Assembly: GCF_029637485.1 (NCBI RefSeq)
Contig: NZ_CP069128.1
Location: forward strand, 2,574,001 to 2,638,000
Source of the DNA: Sphingomonas sp. LHG3406-1
GTDB lineage: Bacteria > Pseudomonadota > Alphaproteobacteria > Sphingomonadales > Sphingomonadaceae
DNA: 64,000 nucleotides
Reading direction: 5' to 3'
Below the pieces are notes generated by a model. It had not been told where the DNA came from. It worked only from the letters and a program-made list of their open reading frames with translations, and searched no databases. Within the stretch, counting starts at the first letter, position 1; the number at the start of each line of letters is the position of its first letter. The position numbers were made by a program, and so were the translations under genes. Shown here in pieces: positions 1 to 8,379 of this stretch.

Positions 1-1299
1 TATGAGTTCAATCGCGCGGGTTTCCGCGGCACGAACGTTCAGAACGGCTTCGGCAGCTGGCTGACCCCGACCTACGACAGCATTCGCGACAATCTCGAAG
101 AGCTGCGCCAGTTCGTGATCAATCGCTGCCCGAGCATCCTTCCGACCGATCCGGGCAACGGCTGCCAGAACTTCACGCTCGGGACGGTCGCTGCCAATCC
201 GCGCTCCATCTACAATGCGGACGAGAAGACGCTGGCCGGCTACGTGCAGGCCCATTACGCCATCGGTGACAGCATCGACGGCGTTATCGGCCTGCGCGCG
301 GTCCGCACGGAGAGCAACGTCGCTGGCACAAGCAACGTCGCTGGCGTGTTCCGCCCGGTCGACGTCGGCAACAAATACACCGACTGGCTGCCAAACGCCT
401 CGCTGCGCTGGAGGGCGATGGACGGGCTGCAGCTCCGCCTGTCGGCGACCCAGACCCGCACCAAGCCGACCTTCGCCGACCTCAACCCGTCGTCCGACGT
501 CGGTGCGCCTTCCGGTCAGTGCAACGCGCAGGGGCAGTCGACCACGGCCGATCCGTTCGCCTGCATCCGCACTGGCGGCGGCGGCAATCCGTTCCTGGAG
601 CCCTTCACCTCGAACAACTACGACGCCAGCCTCGAATATTATTTCGGGCGGACCGGCCTGATCGCCGGCGCGGTGTTCCGGCGTGACCTCAAGGGCTTTT
701 TCCAGAACCAGACCATCCGCTACATCGATCCGAACCTCGGTGCCCTGTCGGTGACTGCGCCGGTCAACACCAATTCGGGTCGCATCGACGGCGCGGAAGT
801 CCAGTTCTCGAGCTTCTTCGACTTCGGCTTCCTTCCGGCCTTCCTGCGCAACTTCGGCGCTCAGGCGAACCTCACCTACCTCGACACCGAGGTGACAGAT
901 CCGAACCCGATCATCGGCGACCGCCAGATCACCGGCGTCTCCAAGTGGACCTACAACCTCGTCGGAATGTACGAGGGCGGCGGGTTCGCGGCGCGCGTCA
1001 GCTACAACAAGCGGGGCCGTTTCCTCGGCTTCATCGACGTGCGCGACGGTGCCAATCCGAACAGCTTCTTCGGCGACTATTACTATCAGTATGGCAAGCC
1101 GGCCGGTCGCCTCGACCTGTCGACCAGCTACACGTTCAACGACAAGGTCTCGATCTTCGCCGATTGGACCAACATCCTCGGCAACGCCTACAAGGAGTAT
1201 CTCAGCTCGGCCCGCAATGGCGCGGCCCGGTCGGACTACATCCGGTTCCAGCGCTTCGAGGAGACCACCTTCAGCTTCGGCGTCCGCGCCCGGCTGTAA
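1..1299 (+). CDS. TonB-dependent receptor, C-terminal part (5' end outside window)
   Basis: Outer-membrane beta-barrel that imports a ligand using TonB-ExbB-ExbD energy; with the glycan genes that follow, an oligosaccharide is the likeliest ligand (inference). The frame is open from base 1, so signal peptide, TonB box and plug lie outside. The visible 432 residues show barrel strands such as DASLEYYFG, RLDLSTSYTFND and FADWTNILGNAYKEY, typical of large sphingomonad receptors. The last strand is FSFGVRARL, ending in Leu rather than the usual aromatic residue. A hairpin terminator follows at once. Confidence 0.9.
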   Translation, partial: YEFNRAGFRGTNVQNGFGSWLTPTYDSIRDNLEELRQFVINRCPSILPTDPGNGCQNFTLGTVAANPRSIYNADEKTLAGYVQAHYAIGDSIDGVIGLRAVRTESNVAGTSNVAGVFRPVDVGNKYTDWLPNASLRWRAMDGLQLRLSATQTRTKPTFADLNPSSDVGAPSGQCNAQGQSTTADPFACIRTGGGGNPFLEPFTSNNYDASLEYYFGRTGLIAGAVFRRDLKGFFQNQTIRYIDPNLGALSVTAPVNTNSGRIDGAEVQFSSFFDFGFLPAFLRNFGAQANLTYLDTEVTDPNPIIGDRQITGVSKWTYNLVGMYEGGGFAARVSYNKRGRFLGFIDVRDGANPNSFFGDYYYQYGKPAGRLDLSTSYTFNDKVSIFADWTNILGNAYKEYLSSARNGAARSDYIRFQRFEETTFSFGVRARL

Positions 1300-1323
1300 A
1301 GCTTCCGGGCTGACCGAGCGGAA

Positions 1324-1360
1324 GGGGCTCGCCGCACTGCGCGGCGGGCCCCTTTCCTTT
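1324..1360 (+). terminator. Rho-independent terminator after the receptor gene
   Basis: A 12-bp stem (1324-1335 with 1341-1352, one G-T pair), 5-nt loop, then TTTCCTTT. It lies 24 bases after the receptor stop codon and before the end of the opposing GH43 gene. Confidence 0.75.
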
Positions 1361-1365
1361 GGCGC

Positions 1366-2397
1366 CTAGCCCCGCTCGGCCATACCCTTCTCGACCCGCA
1401 GGCTCGGCGCGATGGCGGGGGCGCCATTCTCCCAGCCGAACGGCGCGACGTAGAGGAAGCGCTTGTTGTCGGACTTGCGGCAGCCGCGGGTGGTGGCCCA
1501 GCCGTGGAAGCTGATGAAGGTGCCGCCATTGGCGCGGAAGATCGACTGGTGGCCCGGGCCGGACAGGCAGCCAGCCTTGCCGGGGTCCGAGTAGCTGTAC
1601 AGGATCGGCTTCGGCCCGGCGTCCCTGCATGGCCCGAGCGGTCCCTCGCAGCGCGCCCAGTTCATCGCATAGGGGCTGAGGCGCTGGTCGGGGTTCCAGC
1701 CGTAATAGCCGCCCGAATAGATCATGGCATAGCCTTCGGGGACGCGGATCATGGTCGGCGCCTCGATCACCTTCTGCTCCCATTCGTCCTCGTCGGTGAG
1801 GCCGATGTCCTTGGGCGCGCCGGCGAGCTTCATCCCGTCGGGCGTGAGCTCCGCGCCCCACAGGCGGCTGCGCTTGCCGATGCGGTTCCCGTCGGCCTTC
1901 CAGTAGAGGTACAGCTTGCCACCTGCGTCGCGGAAGGGATTGGCGTCAATCGAGCCGCCGAGGTCGAACTGGCAGACCATCGGTTCGGCGCTGTTGTCGA
2001 CGAAGGGGCCGCGCGGACTCTGGCTGACCGCGACGCCGACGCACTGCTTGTCCTCCTTGCGGTGATTGGCGGTGTAGTAGAGCAGGTAATTGGCGCCGAC
2101 CTTCATCACCTCGGGCGCCCAGGTGAAGCCTTGTTTCACCCATGGGGCGAGGGTCGGCATGGCATCGGCGCGCTTGCCGGACGAATCCTTCACCGGCGTC
2201 CAGTTCACCAGGTCGCTGCTGACCGCCATCGGCACGTTCTGACCGTCGTTGGTGGCATAGGCGATGAAGCTGCCATTGCCTTCCGGCATGACGAAGGCGT
2301 CGGGGAAATTTTCGCGCAGCACCGGTTCGAACACCGGTTCCGCGGCCGACGCGGCAGAGGAAACGAGCAACAGACCCAGCAGAATGGAACCCTTCAC
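1366..2397 (-). CDS. GH43-type glycoside hydrolase, secreted
   Basis: Probable periplasmic or surface glycosidase of the five-bladed beta-propeller GH43 family (arabinosidase, xylosidase or galactosidase type). Residues 1-18 are a signal peptide ending SAASA. The family triad is visible: Asp33 in NFPDAF (base), Asp151 in GSIDANPF and Glu212 in VIEAPTM (acid). At 343 residues it is a single catalytic domain without a binding module. It lies 32 bases downstream of another GH43-like gene on the same strand, probably one transcript. Exact substrate cannot be read from sequence. Confidence 0.88.
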   Translation of the reverse strand: MKGSILLGLLLVSSAASAAEPVFEPVLRENFPDAFVMPEGNGSFIAYATNDGQNVPMAVSSDLVNWTPVKDSSGKRADAMPTLAPWVKQGFTWAPEVMKVGANYLLYYTANHRKEDKQCVGVAVSQSPRGPFVDNSAEPMVCQFDLGGSIDANPFRDAGGKLYLYWKADGNRIGKRSRLWGAELTPDGMKLAGAPKDIGLTDEDEWEQKVIEAPTMIRVPEGYAMIYSGGYYGWNPDQRLSPYAMNWARCEGPLGPCRDAGPKPILYSYSDPGKAGCLSGPGHQSIFRANGGTFISFHGWATTRGCRKSDNKRFLYVAPFGWENGAPAIAPSLRVEKGMAERG

Positions 2398-2429
2398 CGC
2401 CGCAAACTCCCTTTCATCCCGGCCCGGGA

Positions 2430-3764
2430 TCAGGGAACGAGGCGTACCTCGTCGCCGCTGAACGCAAGCCCGATCGTCATCAAAGCACGGAAGACGTTAT
2501 AGCCACCGGTGCCCGGATGATAGGCATGGAAGAAGAGGCGCGGTTCTCCGCCGGTGCCGACCGATACCGAGGCATGGCCCGGCGCGGACCAGTCGGGGTG
2601 GGAGCGGAGCAGCGGCTCGGCGCACTTGCGATAGGGGCCGGTAATGCGGTCGGCGACCGCATAGCCGATGCCGTAGCTGGGCGAGGTGAAGTCGTTGCCC
2701 GCGTAGAAGAGGAAGTAGCGGCCCTCCTGGCGGGTCAGATAGGGCCCTTCGATGAGATGGCCTTCCCAGTCGAGGTCGTTGGCCAGCACCAGGTGCCGTT
2801 CGCCGACCAGGCCACGGCCGTCGGCGGAGAGCTGCTGGGCGTAGATGGGGGTCGCCATATTCTCGACCACGTGGCCGGCGACCCCGCTCTCCTCGAGTGC
2901 GGTCTTGACCTTGCGCCAATTGGCGAGCGCCGCGCGGATCAGCGGCTGCATGAGGAAAAAGCGCTCCATCGGGCGGCGCGTGTTGGCGAAGGGCTGGACG
3001 GCGGCGCAGAAGGCGGCGGTGCGACGGTCCTGCTCGCTGTCGAACAGCACGGGGATCAGCTGCGGATTTTCGCGCAGCAGCCCGGCAAGCGGGCGCGGCC
3101 AGTGGCTGTTGCTGTCCTTCTTCCACAGCAGCCAGGGCGTCCCGTCCGCATCGACATGGACGTGGCTGTCGATCACGGTACCGGTCAGCAGGGGCGCGCC
3201 ATTGTCGGTCCACGGGCCGCCCGGATGCGCCGAGCGCGCAAGGCCGATGGAAAGGGTGCGGTCCGCGGCGCGCGCGGTGTAGCTCAGCCAATATTCGCCG
3301 CCGACGCAGGCGATCTCGGGCGCCCAGAAGTCGCCGACCTTCTGTCCGGCGGCAGTCCAGCCGGGCGTCTGGCCTTCCTCGAAGACGAAGCCCTTCGGCT
3401 CCCAAATTTCAAGGTCGGGCGAATGGAGGATGGGAAAGGCGTCCGGCGCGTCGTTGGAGGTCGCGACCAGCCACCAGCCGTCGTCGGCCTTCATCACCGC
3501 CGGATCGCCATAGCCCGACAGGATCCGGGGAGAAAGGTTGCCGGTGATGAGCGGCTTCCATGGCGGCGCGGGATAGTCCTCGATCGGGTCGGTCTGGTGC
3601 GGCCGGCGGGTACCGAAGTCGCGGTGCAGCTCGTCGTACAGGGCCTCGAAGGCATCGGGCTCGGGCCCCTCGACGCGATAGGAGCGAACTCCGCTCCCGT
3701 CGCTTGGTGCTACGCTGAGGTGAAAGCCTTCGCCTTCTTCCTGCGCTTCGACCACGAAGGTCAT
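2430..3764 (-). CDS. GH43-like beta-propeller protein with N-terminal extension
   Basis: Second GH43-like protein, about 444 residues, without a signal peptide and so probably cytoplasmic. A 70-90 residue N-terminal region precedes the propeller. Triad-like positions are Asp in SGYGDPAV, Asp in GTVIDSHVHVD and Glu in HLIEGPYLT. An insertion of about 80 residues (around QDRRTAAFCAAVQPF to VVENMATP) separates the second and third positions, which is unusual for the family. Start chosen at MTFVVEAQ because AGAGG lies 8 bases before it; ATGs at 3782 and 3818 are in frame but less well placed. It is divergent from the next GH43 gene. Confidence 0.8.
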   Translation of the reverse strand: MTFVVEAQEEGEGFHLSVAPSDGSGVRSYRVEGPEPDAFEALYDELHRDFGTRRPHQTDPIEDYPAPPWKPLITGNLSPRILSGYGDPAVMKADDGWWLVATSNDAPDAFPILHSPDLEIWEPKGFVFEEGQTPGWTAAGQKVGDFWAPEIACVGGEYWLSYTARAADRTLSIGLARSAHPGGPWTDNGAPLLTGTVIDSHVHVDADGTPWLLWKKDSNSHWPRPLAGLLRENPQLIPVLFDSEQDRRTAAFCAAVQPFANTRRPMERFFLMQPLIRAALANWRKVKTALEESGVAGHVVENMATPIYAQQLSADGRGLVGERHLVLANDLDWEGHLIEGPYLTRQEGRYFLFYAGNDFTSPSYGIGYAVADRITGPYRKCAEPLLRSHPDWSAPGHASVSVGTGGEPRLFFHAYHPGTGGYNVFRALMTIGLAFSGDEVRLVP

Positions 3765-3868
3765 GAGAGGTGCCTCTGCCATGGCGGGGGAAGTTAGGGC
3801 CCTGGTCCGGGCAGACAAGGCAGAAGGGGCGCTTTCTTCCGTCGGCGCGCGGCACTAGGCGCTGCCGC

Positions 3869-4909
3869 ATGCGTATTCATGGCCTTGCCGCGCTGTTCCT
3901 TGCGCTGTCCGCCTGCGCCACCCTGCCGCAGGGGCGGAGCTACCAGAATCCGGTAATCGACCAGGACTTCCCCGACCCGGCGGTGATCCGCGACTTAGAC
4001 GGGGCCTTCTACGTCTATGCGACGCAGGGAGGCGATCCGATCCGCAACATCCAGGTGGCGCGGTCGGAGGACCTCGTGTCCTGGTCCGCCGTCGGCGACG
4101 CGCTTCCGGTCAAGCCCTCCTGGGCGAGCCGGACGCAGGATTTCTGGGCCCCCGACGTCTATCGGCGCGGCGACACCTACTATCTTTATTATTCGGCCAA
4201 GCCGGACGCCGCGCTGGCCGACGACAAGCGTGGGCTGTGCCTTGCCGTGGCAAGCGCGAAGAGCCCGCAAGGGCCGTTCACCGACAAGGGCGCGCCGCTG
4301 CTGTGCGGAGAGGGGTTCGTCAACATCGATCCCTACGCCTTCGACGATCCGGCGACGGGCAGGACCTTCCTCTACTGGGGATCGGGCTTCGGGCCGATCA
4401 AGGTCCAGGAGCTTGGGCAAGACCGGATGAGCTTTGCGGCGGGCTCCAGGCCGATCGACCTGGTGCCGGTGATCAGGACCGAGGACACGGCCGAGTATCG
4501 CCGGCTGGTCGAAGGCGCCTGGGTGATCCTCCGCGACGGCTGGTATTATCTCTTCTTCTCGGGCGACAATTGCTGCGGGCCCAAGGCGCATTACGCCACC
4601 ATGGTCGCGCGCAGCCGGTCGGCGACCGGCCCGTTCGAGGTGCGCGAGCGGCCGCTCTACCTGGTGCTGGAAGCGAACGAGCGCTGGGTCGCGCCGGGGC
4701 ACAACAGCGTGGTCAGGGACGACGCCGGCACCGACTGGATCCTCTACCATGGAGTCGACGTGCGGCGCCCGCGGTCGAAGGCGACCGACGACGTCAACAC
4801 GCGGCGGGTGATGCTGATGGACCGGCTGGAATGGAAGGACGGCTGGCCGGAGATCGCGGGCAAGAGCCCGACCAGCGGCGTGCAGCGGGGGCCGGTCGTC
4901 CGCAGGTGA
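3869..4909 (+). CDS. GH43-type glycoside hydrolase lipoprotein
   Basis: Membrane-anchored GH43 enzyme, 346 residues. The N-terminus MRIHGLAALFLALSACATL is a lipoprotein signal with lipobox LSAC. Triad: Asp in QDFPDPAVIRD, Asp in FVNIDPYAFDD, Glu in RLVEGAWVI. Anchored outside the cytoplasm, it would work on oligosaccharides passed by the TonB-dependent receptor. It faces the galactose dehydrogenase cluster; a small palindromic repeat lies between the two stops. Confidence 0.88.
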   Translation: MRIHGLAALFLALSACATLPQGRSYQNPVIDQDFPDPAVIRDLDGAFYVYATQGGDPIRNIQVARSEDLVSWSAVGDALPVKPSWASRTQDFWAPDVYRRGDTYYLYYSAKPDAALADDKRGLCLAVASAKSPQGPFTDKGAPLLCGEGFVNIDPYAFDDPATGRTFLYWGSGFGPIKVQELGQDRMSFAAGSRPIDLVPVIRTEDTAEYRRLVEGAWVILRDGWYYLFFSGDNCCGPKAHYATMVARSRSATGPFEVRERPLYLVLEANERWVAPGHNSVVRDDAGTDWILYHGVDVRRPRSKATDDVNTRRVMLMDRLEWKDGWPEIAGKSPTSGVQRGPVVRR

Positions 4910-4912
4910 GTT

Positions 4913-4936
4913 CCCCTCCCGCAGGCGGGAAGGGAG
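4913..4936. repeat. Palindromic repeat, CCCTCCCGC type
   Basis: CCCCTCCCGC, AG, then GCGGGAAGGG. The same palindrome recurs near 38684, 38771 and 45707. Here it lies between two convergent genes and may act as a two-way terminator. Confidence 0.6.
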
Positions 4937-4940
4937 AAGT

Positions 4941-5870
4941 TCAGACCGTCACCGCCTCCACCATCTCGCGCCGGCCGACGAGCAGGCAGTCCGCCACCAG
5001 CCGCAGCGGTTCGGCGTCGACCAGGCTGGCGCGGCGGTCGATGAGGTCGGCGAAGGTGGCATAGAGGTCGGGATACTCGCCCACCTGCTCGCCCGGTACT
5101 TCCTCGCCGTCGAGGAACAGCCGGGCGCCGCCGTCGGTGAGCTTGAGCCGCGCGCCATCGCCCGTCTCGATCAGGATCGTCCACTCCTCGCCGTCAGTCT
5201 TGCGCCAGTCGAGGCTGGCGGTGAGCGGGCCGTCTCCTGCGGGGCTGGTGAAGCCGATCTCGGCCGCGATCGGCGTATGGGCATTGTCCGGCACGAACAG
5301 GGTCGCCTCGCGCACGAACAGCGGCGCAGGCAGGATGGCGGTGGCGACCGAGAAGGCATTGATGCCCGGATCGAACACGCCGAAGCCGCCCGGTTCGAAC
5401 ACCCATTGCTGGCCTGGGTGCCACTTGTGGACGTCCTCGTGCCAGGTGATCGTCATCGTGGCGATGCGGGCGCCGGCGAGCAGCTTCTTCGCCGCGGCGA
5501 CCCCGGCATTGTGCTGCGCGTGCCAGCTGGTGAAGAGGGTTGTGCCCTTCGCATCCGCCAGCCGGCGAAGCTCCTCCACCTCGCCGAGCGTCGCGCAGGG
5601 CGGCTTTTCCAGCAGCAGGTGGAGGCCCGCGTCGATGCAGGTGCGGGCGATGTCGAAGCGCGGCCCCGGCGGGGTGGTGATCGCCGCGGCCTCGAGGTCC
5701 GTCACGCCGGCGAGCAGCGCCTCGGTGTCGGTGAAGTTGGGCTGCGGCCCCTTGCCCTGGCGGCTGACGCTGCCCGCCAGTTCGAAGCGCGGATTGCCGG
5801 CGATGGCGGGGACATGCTGGTCCTCGGCGATCTTGCCATAGCCGATGATGGCGGTCCGGATCGGCCTCAC
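4941..5870 (-). CDS. gal: D-galactose (L-arabinose) 1-dehydrogenase, Gfo/Idh/MocA family
   Basis: Oxidises D-galactose, and in relatives L-arabinose, to the 1,4-lactone with NAD(P)+; first step of the De Ley-Doudoroff pathway. The 309-residue protein has a Rossmann start IIGYGKIAEDQHVPAI, the family EKPPCATLGE segment with the catalytic Lys, and HEDVHKWHPGQQWVF and GVFDPGINA, both hallmarks of Pseudomonas galactose dehydrogenase. The start is GTG at 5870, whose GTGA overlaps the dgoA stop, so the two are translationally coupled. It is third in the run dgoK-dgoA-gal. Confidence 0.88.
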   Translation of the reverse strand: MRPIRTAIIGYGKIAEDQHVPAIAGNPRFELAGSVSRQGKGPQPNFTDTEALLAGVTDLEAAAITTPPGPRFDIARTCIDAGLHLLLEKPPCATLGEVEELRRLADAKGTTLFTSWHAQHNAGVAAAKKLLAGARIATMTITWHEDVHKWHPGQQWVFEPGGFGVFDPGINAFSVATAILPAPLFVREATLFVPDNAHTPIAAEIGFTSPAGDGPLTASLDWRKTDGEEWTILIETGDGARLKLTDGGARLFLDGEEVPGEQVGEYPDLYATFADLIDRRASLVDAEPLRLVADCLLVGRREMVEAVTV

Positions 5871-6496
5871 TTGGCCAGGCCCGCGACATAGGCCTTGGCG
5901 CGCTCGTGCACCTCGTCGGCGGCGCGGCCGGGGGCATAGAGGCCGGAGCCGAGGCCGAAGCCGTTGGCGCCCGCTTCCAGCCAGGGGCGCATGTTGTCGG
6001 GCTGGATTCCACCGACGGCGAGGATGGGTACGTCTTTCGGAAGCACCGCGCGCTGCGCCTTCAACACCGCCGGAGTAGCGCCCTCGGCCGGGAACAGCTT
6101 CAGCGCCTGCGCGCCGGCGTTGAGCGCGACGAAGGCCTCGCTCGGCGTGAAATAGCCAGGGGCGGCGACCATGCCGGCACCGACCGCCGCGCCGATCACC
6201 TGCGCGTCGGTGTTGGGCGCGACGACCAGCCGCCCGCCCGCATCCTTGACCCGGGCGACGCTCAGCGCGTCGAGCACCGTGCCGGCGCCGACCAGCGCCC
6301 GTCCGTCGAGCGCGGCCGCGAGCCGGTTGATGCTTTCGAACGGGTGCGGGCTGTTCAGCGGCACCTCGATGATGCGAATGCCGGCGGTGACCATCGCCTC
6401 GCCGACCGCGACCACCTCGTCCGGGGTGACGCCGCGGATGATCGCCACCAGTGGGCAATCGGCGAGGTAGCGGGTGAAATCTTCTTCGGCGCTCAT
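5867..6496 (-). CDS. dgoA: 2-dehydro-3-deoxy-6-phosphogalactonate aldolase
   Basis: Cleaves KDPGal to pyruvate and glyceraldehyde 3-phosphate, last step of the galactose pathway. 209 residues, class I aldolase of the KDPG/KDPGal family. IIEVPLNSPHPFESI (the PLNSP form is DgoA-like, not Eda-like), VGAGTVL, APGYFTPSEA and LKLFPAE (Schiff-base Lys) are visible. The start MSAEEDF lies one base after the dgoK stop. A longer start at 6520 would overlap dgoK and has no support. Confidence 0.92.
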   Translation of the reverse strand: MSAEEDFTRYLADCPLVAIIRGVTPDEVVAVGEAMVTAGIRIIEVPLNSPHPFESINRLAAALDGRALVGAGTVLDALSVARVKDAGGRLVVAPNTDAQVIGAAVGAGMVAAPGYFTPSEAFVALNAGAQALKLFPAEGATPAVLKAQRAVLPKDVPILAVGGIQPDNMRPWLEAGANGFGLGSGLYAPGRAADEVHERAKAYVAGLAK

Positions 6497-6497
6497 C

Positions 6498-7415
6498 TTA
6501 CAGTCGCTCCACGATGGCATTGGTCCCGGCGAGGAAAGCCGCTTCCCCGTCCACTTCGCGATTGTCGCGGCCGAGCTGGGTGAGGGCGGTGGCGTAAAGG
6601 CGGGTGAGGGCGCCGCGGCCCATGACCACCACCTCGCCGCCGGGCATGCCCTTGGTCCCGGTGCGCAGGTCGGCCCCGATCAGCAGCCCGCTGACGAAGC
6701 TCGATACCTCGTCCTCCGCCAGGCTCCCGAGCAGCACCCGGGCGCGGACAGTGAACAGGTCGGCGGTCAGCGCCCGACCCTCGAGCCCGCGCGCTACGCC
6801 CTCGGCAAAGGCCTCGCCCGGATGCGCCTCGCGGTCGAGCCAGGCCTTGATCAGGCTTTGCGCCTTCAGGATGGAGAACATCTCGCCCGTCATGACGGTG
6901 CGGAAGCGGGTCAGCCGCCCGCCCTCCATCAGCGCCCACTTGTTGTGGGTGCCCGGGTGGCAGATGAGCGCGTCGGCGTCGCACAGGCCGGCATGGACGG
7001 CGCCGAAGAATTGCGTCTCTTCGCCGCGGATGACATCGCCGCGCTGGCCGTCGACAAAGGAGGCGCCGGGCACGATCCACGCCCGCTCGCCCGGCACTTC
7101 GACGAGAGAGCGACTTAGCGTCTCGAGGTCGAGCGGGCAGGGGAGGTAAGGGGCCGGCACCCAGCCGCCGCGCGCACCGACCATGCCGGCCATGAGCAGC
7201 GGCAGGTCGCCCAGCCGCTCGCGGATTGCCGCCACCTCGTCCGGGAAGCCGCCCGGGGGCACGCTGGTGAAACCGAGGTCGTCGGCGAACTCCTCCGCCA
7301 CGCGCCCGCCCTCGACCCGCCAGGCGCGCCGGTTGGTCGTGCCCCAGTCGACCGCGATGTATCCTTGTCTCCACATCCCCACGCTCATGCCAAGAAAAGC
7401 GACGAAGCGCGACAT
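6498..7415 (-). CDS. dgoK: 2-dehydro-3-deoxygalactonokinase
   Basis: Phosphorylates 2-keto-3-deoxygalactonate with ATP. DgoK family: YIAVDWGTTNRRAW at the N-terminus (phosphate motif), MAGMVGARGGW, CHPGTHNKWA and the C-terminal GRGALTRLYATAL. Starts at 7415 (AGGA just upstream), 7388 and 7376 are possible; the family usually begins close to the YIAVDWG segment, which favours 7376, so the first 13 residues are doubtful. First gene of the minus-strand run dgoK-dgoA-gal, divergent from the lactonase gene across a very short gap. Confidence 0.9.
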   Translation of the reverse strand: MSRFVAFLGMSVGMWRQGYIAVDWGTTNRRAWRVEGGRVAEEFADDLGFTSVPPGGFPDEVAAIRERLGDLPLLMAGMVGARGGWVPAPYLPCPLDLETLSRSLVEVPGERAWIVPGASFVDGQRGDVIRGEETQFFGAVHAGLCDADALICHPGTHNKWALMEGGRLTRFRTVMTGEMFSILKAQSLIKAWLDREAHPGEAFAEGVARGLEGRALTADLFTVRARVLLGSLAEDEVSSFVSGLLIGADLRTGTKGMPGGEVVVMGRGALTRLYATALTQLGRDNREVDGEAAFLAGTNAIVERL

Positions 7416-7458
7416 GGGTCCTAGGCTTGTGCGTCCAAGGCGTTATTTTGCCGCCGCC

Positions 7459-8322
7459 ATGGACGTCACCTGCCTTGCCGATGTCGGCGCCCAGCTCGGG
7501 GAGGGGCCGAGCTGGAGCGCGCAAACGCAGCGCCTGACCTTTGTCGACATCAAGGGGCGGCGCGCCTTTCGGTGGAGCGAGGATGCCGGGCTGAAGGAAT
7601 ATGCGACCCCGTTCCGGATCGGCAGCCTGATCGCGCGCGAATCAGGCGGCTACATCGCCGGGACCGAGCATGGCATCGCCGAGGTCGACGATGCGCTCGA
7701 GCGGTTCGAGCTGCTGTTCGATCCCGAGGAGGACCGCGAGGACAATCGCTTCAACGATGCCAAGGTCGACCGGGCGGGGCGGCTCTTTGCCGGCACCATG
7801 CACGATCCCGAGGAGCAGGCGAGCGGCGCCTTCTACCGCATCGACAAGACCATGGTCTGCACTCGCGTCGACGACGGCTTCCGGGTCACCAACGGGCCGG
7901 CCTTCAGCCCCGACGGCCGGACCATGTACACCAACGACAGCGCGCTGCAGGTCACCTATCGTTACGACCTTGCCCCCGACGGGACCCCGCTCAACCGGCT
8001 GGAGTTTGCCAGGTTCGAGGAGGGAGAAGGATATCCCGATGGAATGACGGTCGACGCCGAGGGCTGCCTGTGGATCGCTTTCTGGGACGGCTGGTGCCTG
8101 CGTCGCCTGTCACCCCGGGGCGAGCGGCTTTCCGAGCTGCGCGTACCGGTGCAGCGCCCGACCAGCTGCGTGTTCGGCGGGCGGGGGCTGGACCGGCTCT
8201 TCATCACTTCGGCCCGGATCGGACTGTCGGACGAGGAACTCGCCACGCAACCAAATGCCGGCGGGCTGCTTGTCACATCGCCCGGAGTCATCGGGATCGC
8301 CGACCGGCCGTTCGCCGGCTGA
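7459..8322 (+). CDS. SMP-30/gluconolactonase family sugar lactonase
   Basis: Hydrolyses the galactono- or arabinonolactone made by the dehydrogenase. 287-residue calcium-type beta-propeller: GEGPSW near the N-terminus, NDAKVDRAGRLFAGTM in the middle, NGPAFSPDG and YPDGMTVDAEGCLWIAFWDG with the metal-binding Asn/Asp residues. The start MDVTCLADVG fits family length. Together with gal, dgoD, dgoK and dgoA it completes the pathway in one place. Confidence 0.88.
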   Translation: MDVTCLADVGAQLGEGPSWSAQTQRLTFVDIKGRRAFRWSEDAGLKEYATPFRIGSLIARESGGYIAGTEHGIAEVDDALERFELLFDPEEDREDNRFNDAKVDRAGRLFAGTMHDPEEQASGAFYRIDKTMVCTRVDDGFRVTNGPAFSPDGRTMYTNDSALQVTYRYDLAPDGTPLNRLEFARFEEGEGYPDGMTVDAEGCLWIAFWDGWCLRRLSPRGERLSELRVPVQRPTSCVFGGRGLDRLFITSARIGLSDEELATQPNAGGLLVTSPGVIGIADRPFAG

Positions 8323-8379
8323 CCGCTCCGTCCTTTCGACCAGAAGAGCTGCCCACAGGAGGCAACAATCGCCAATTTC

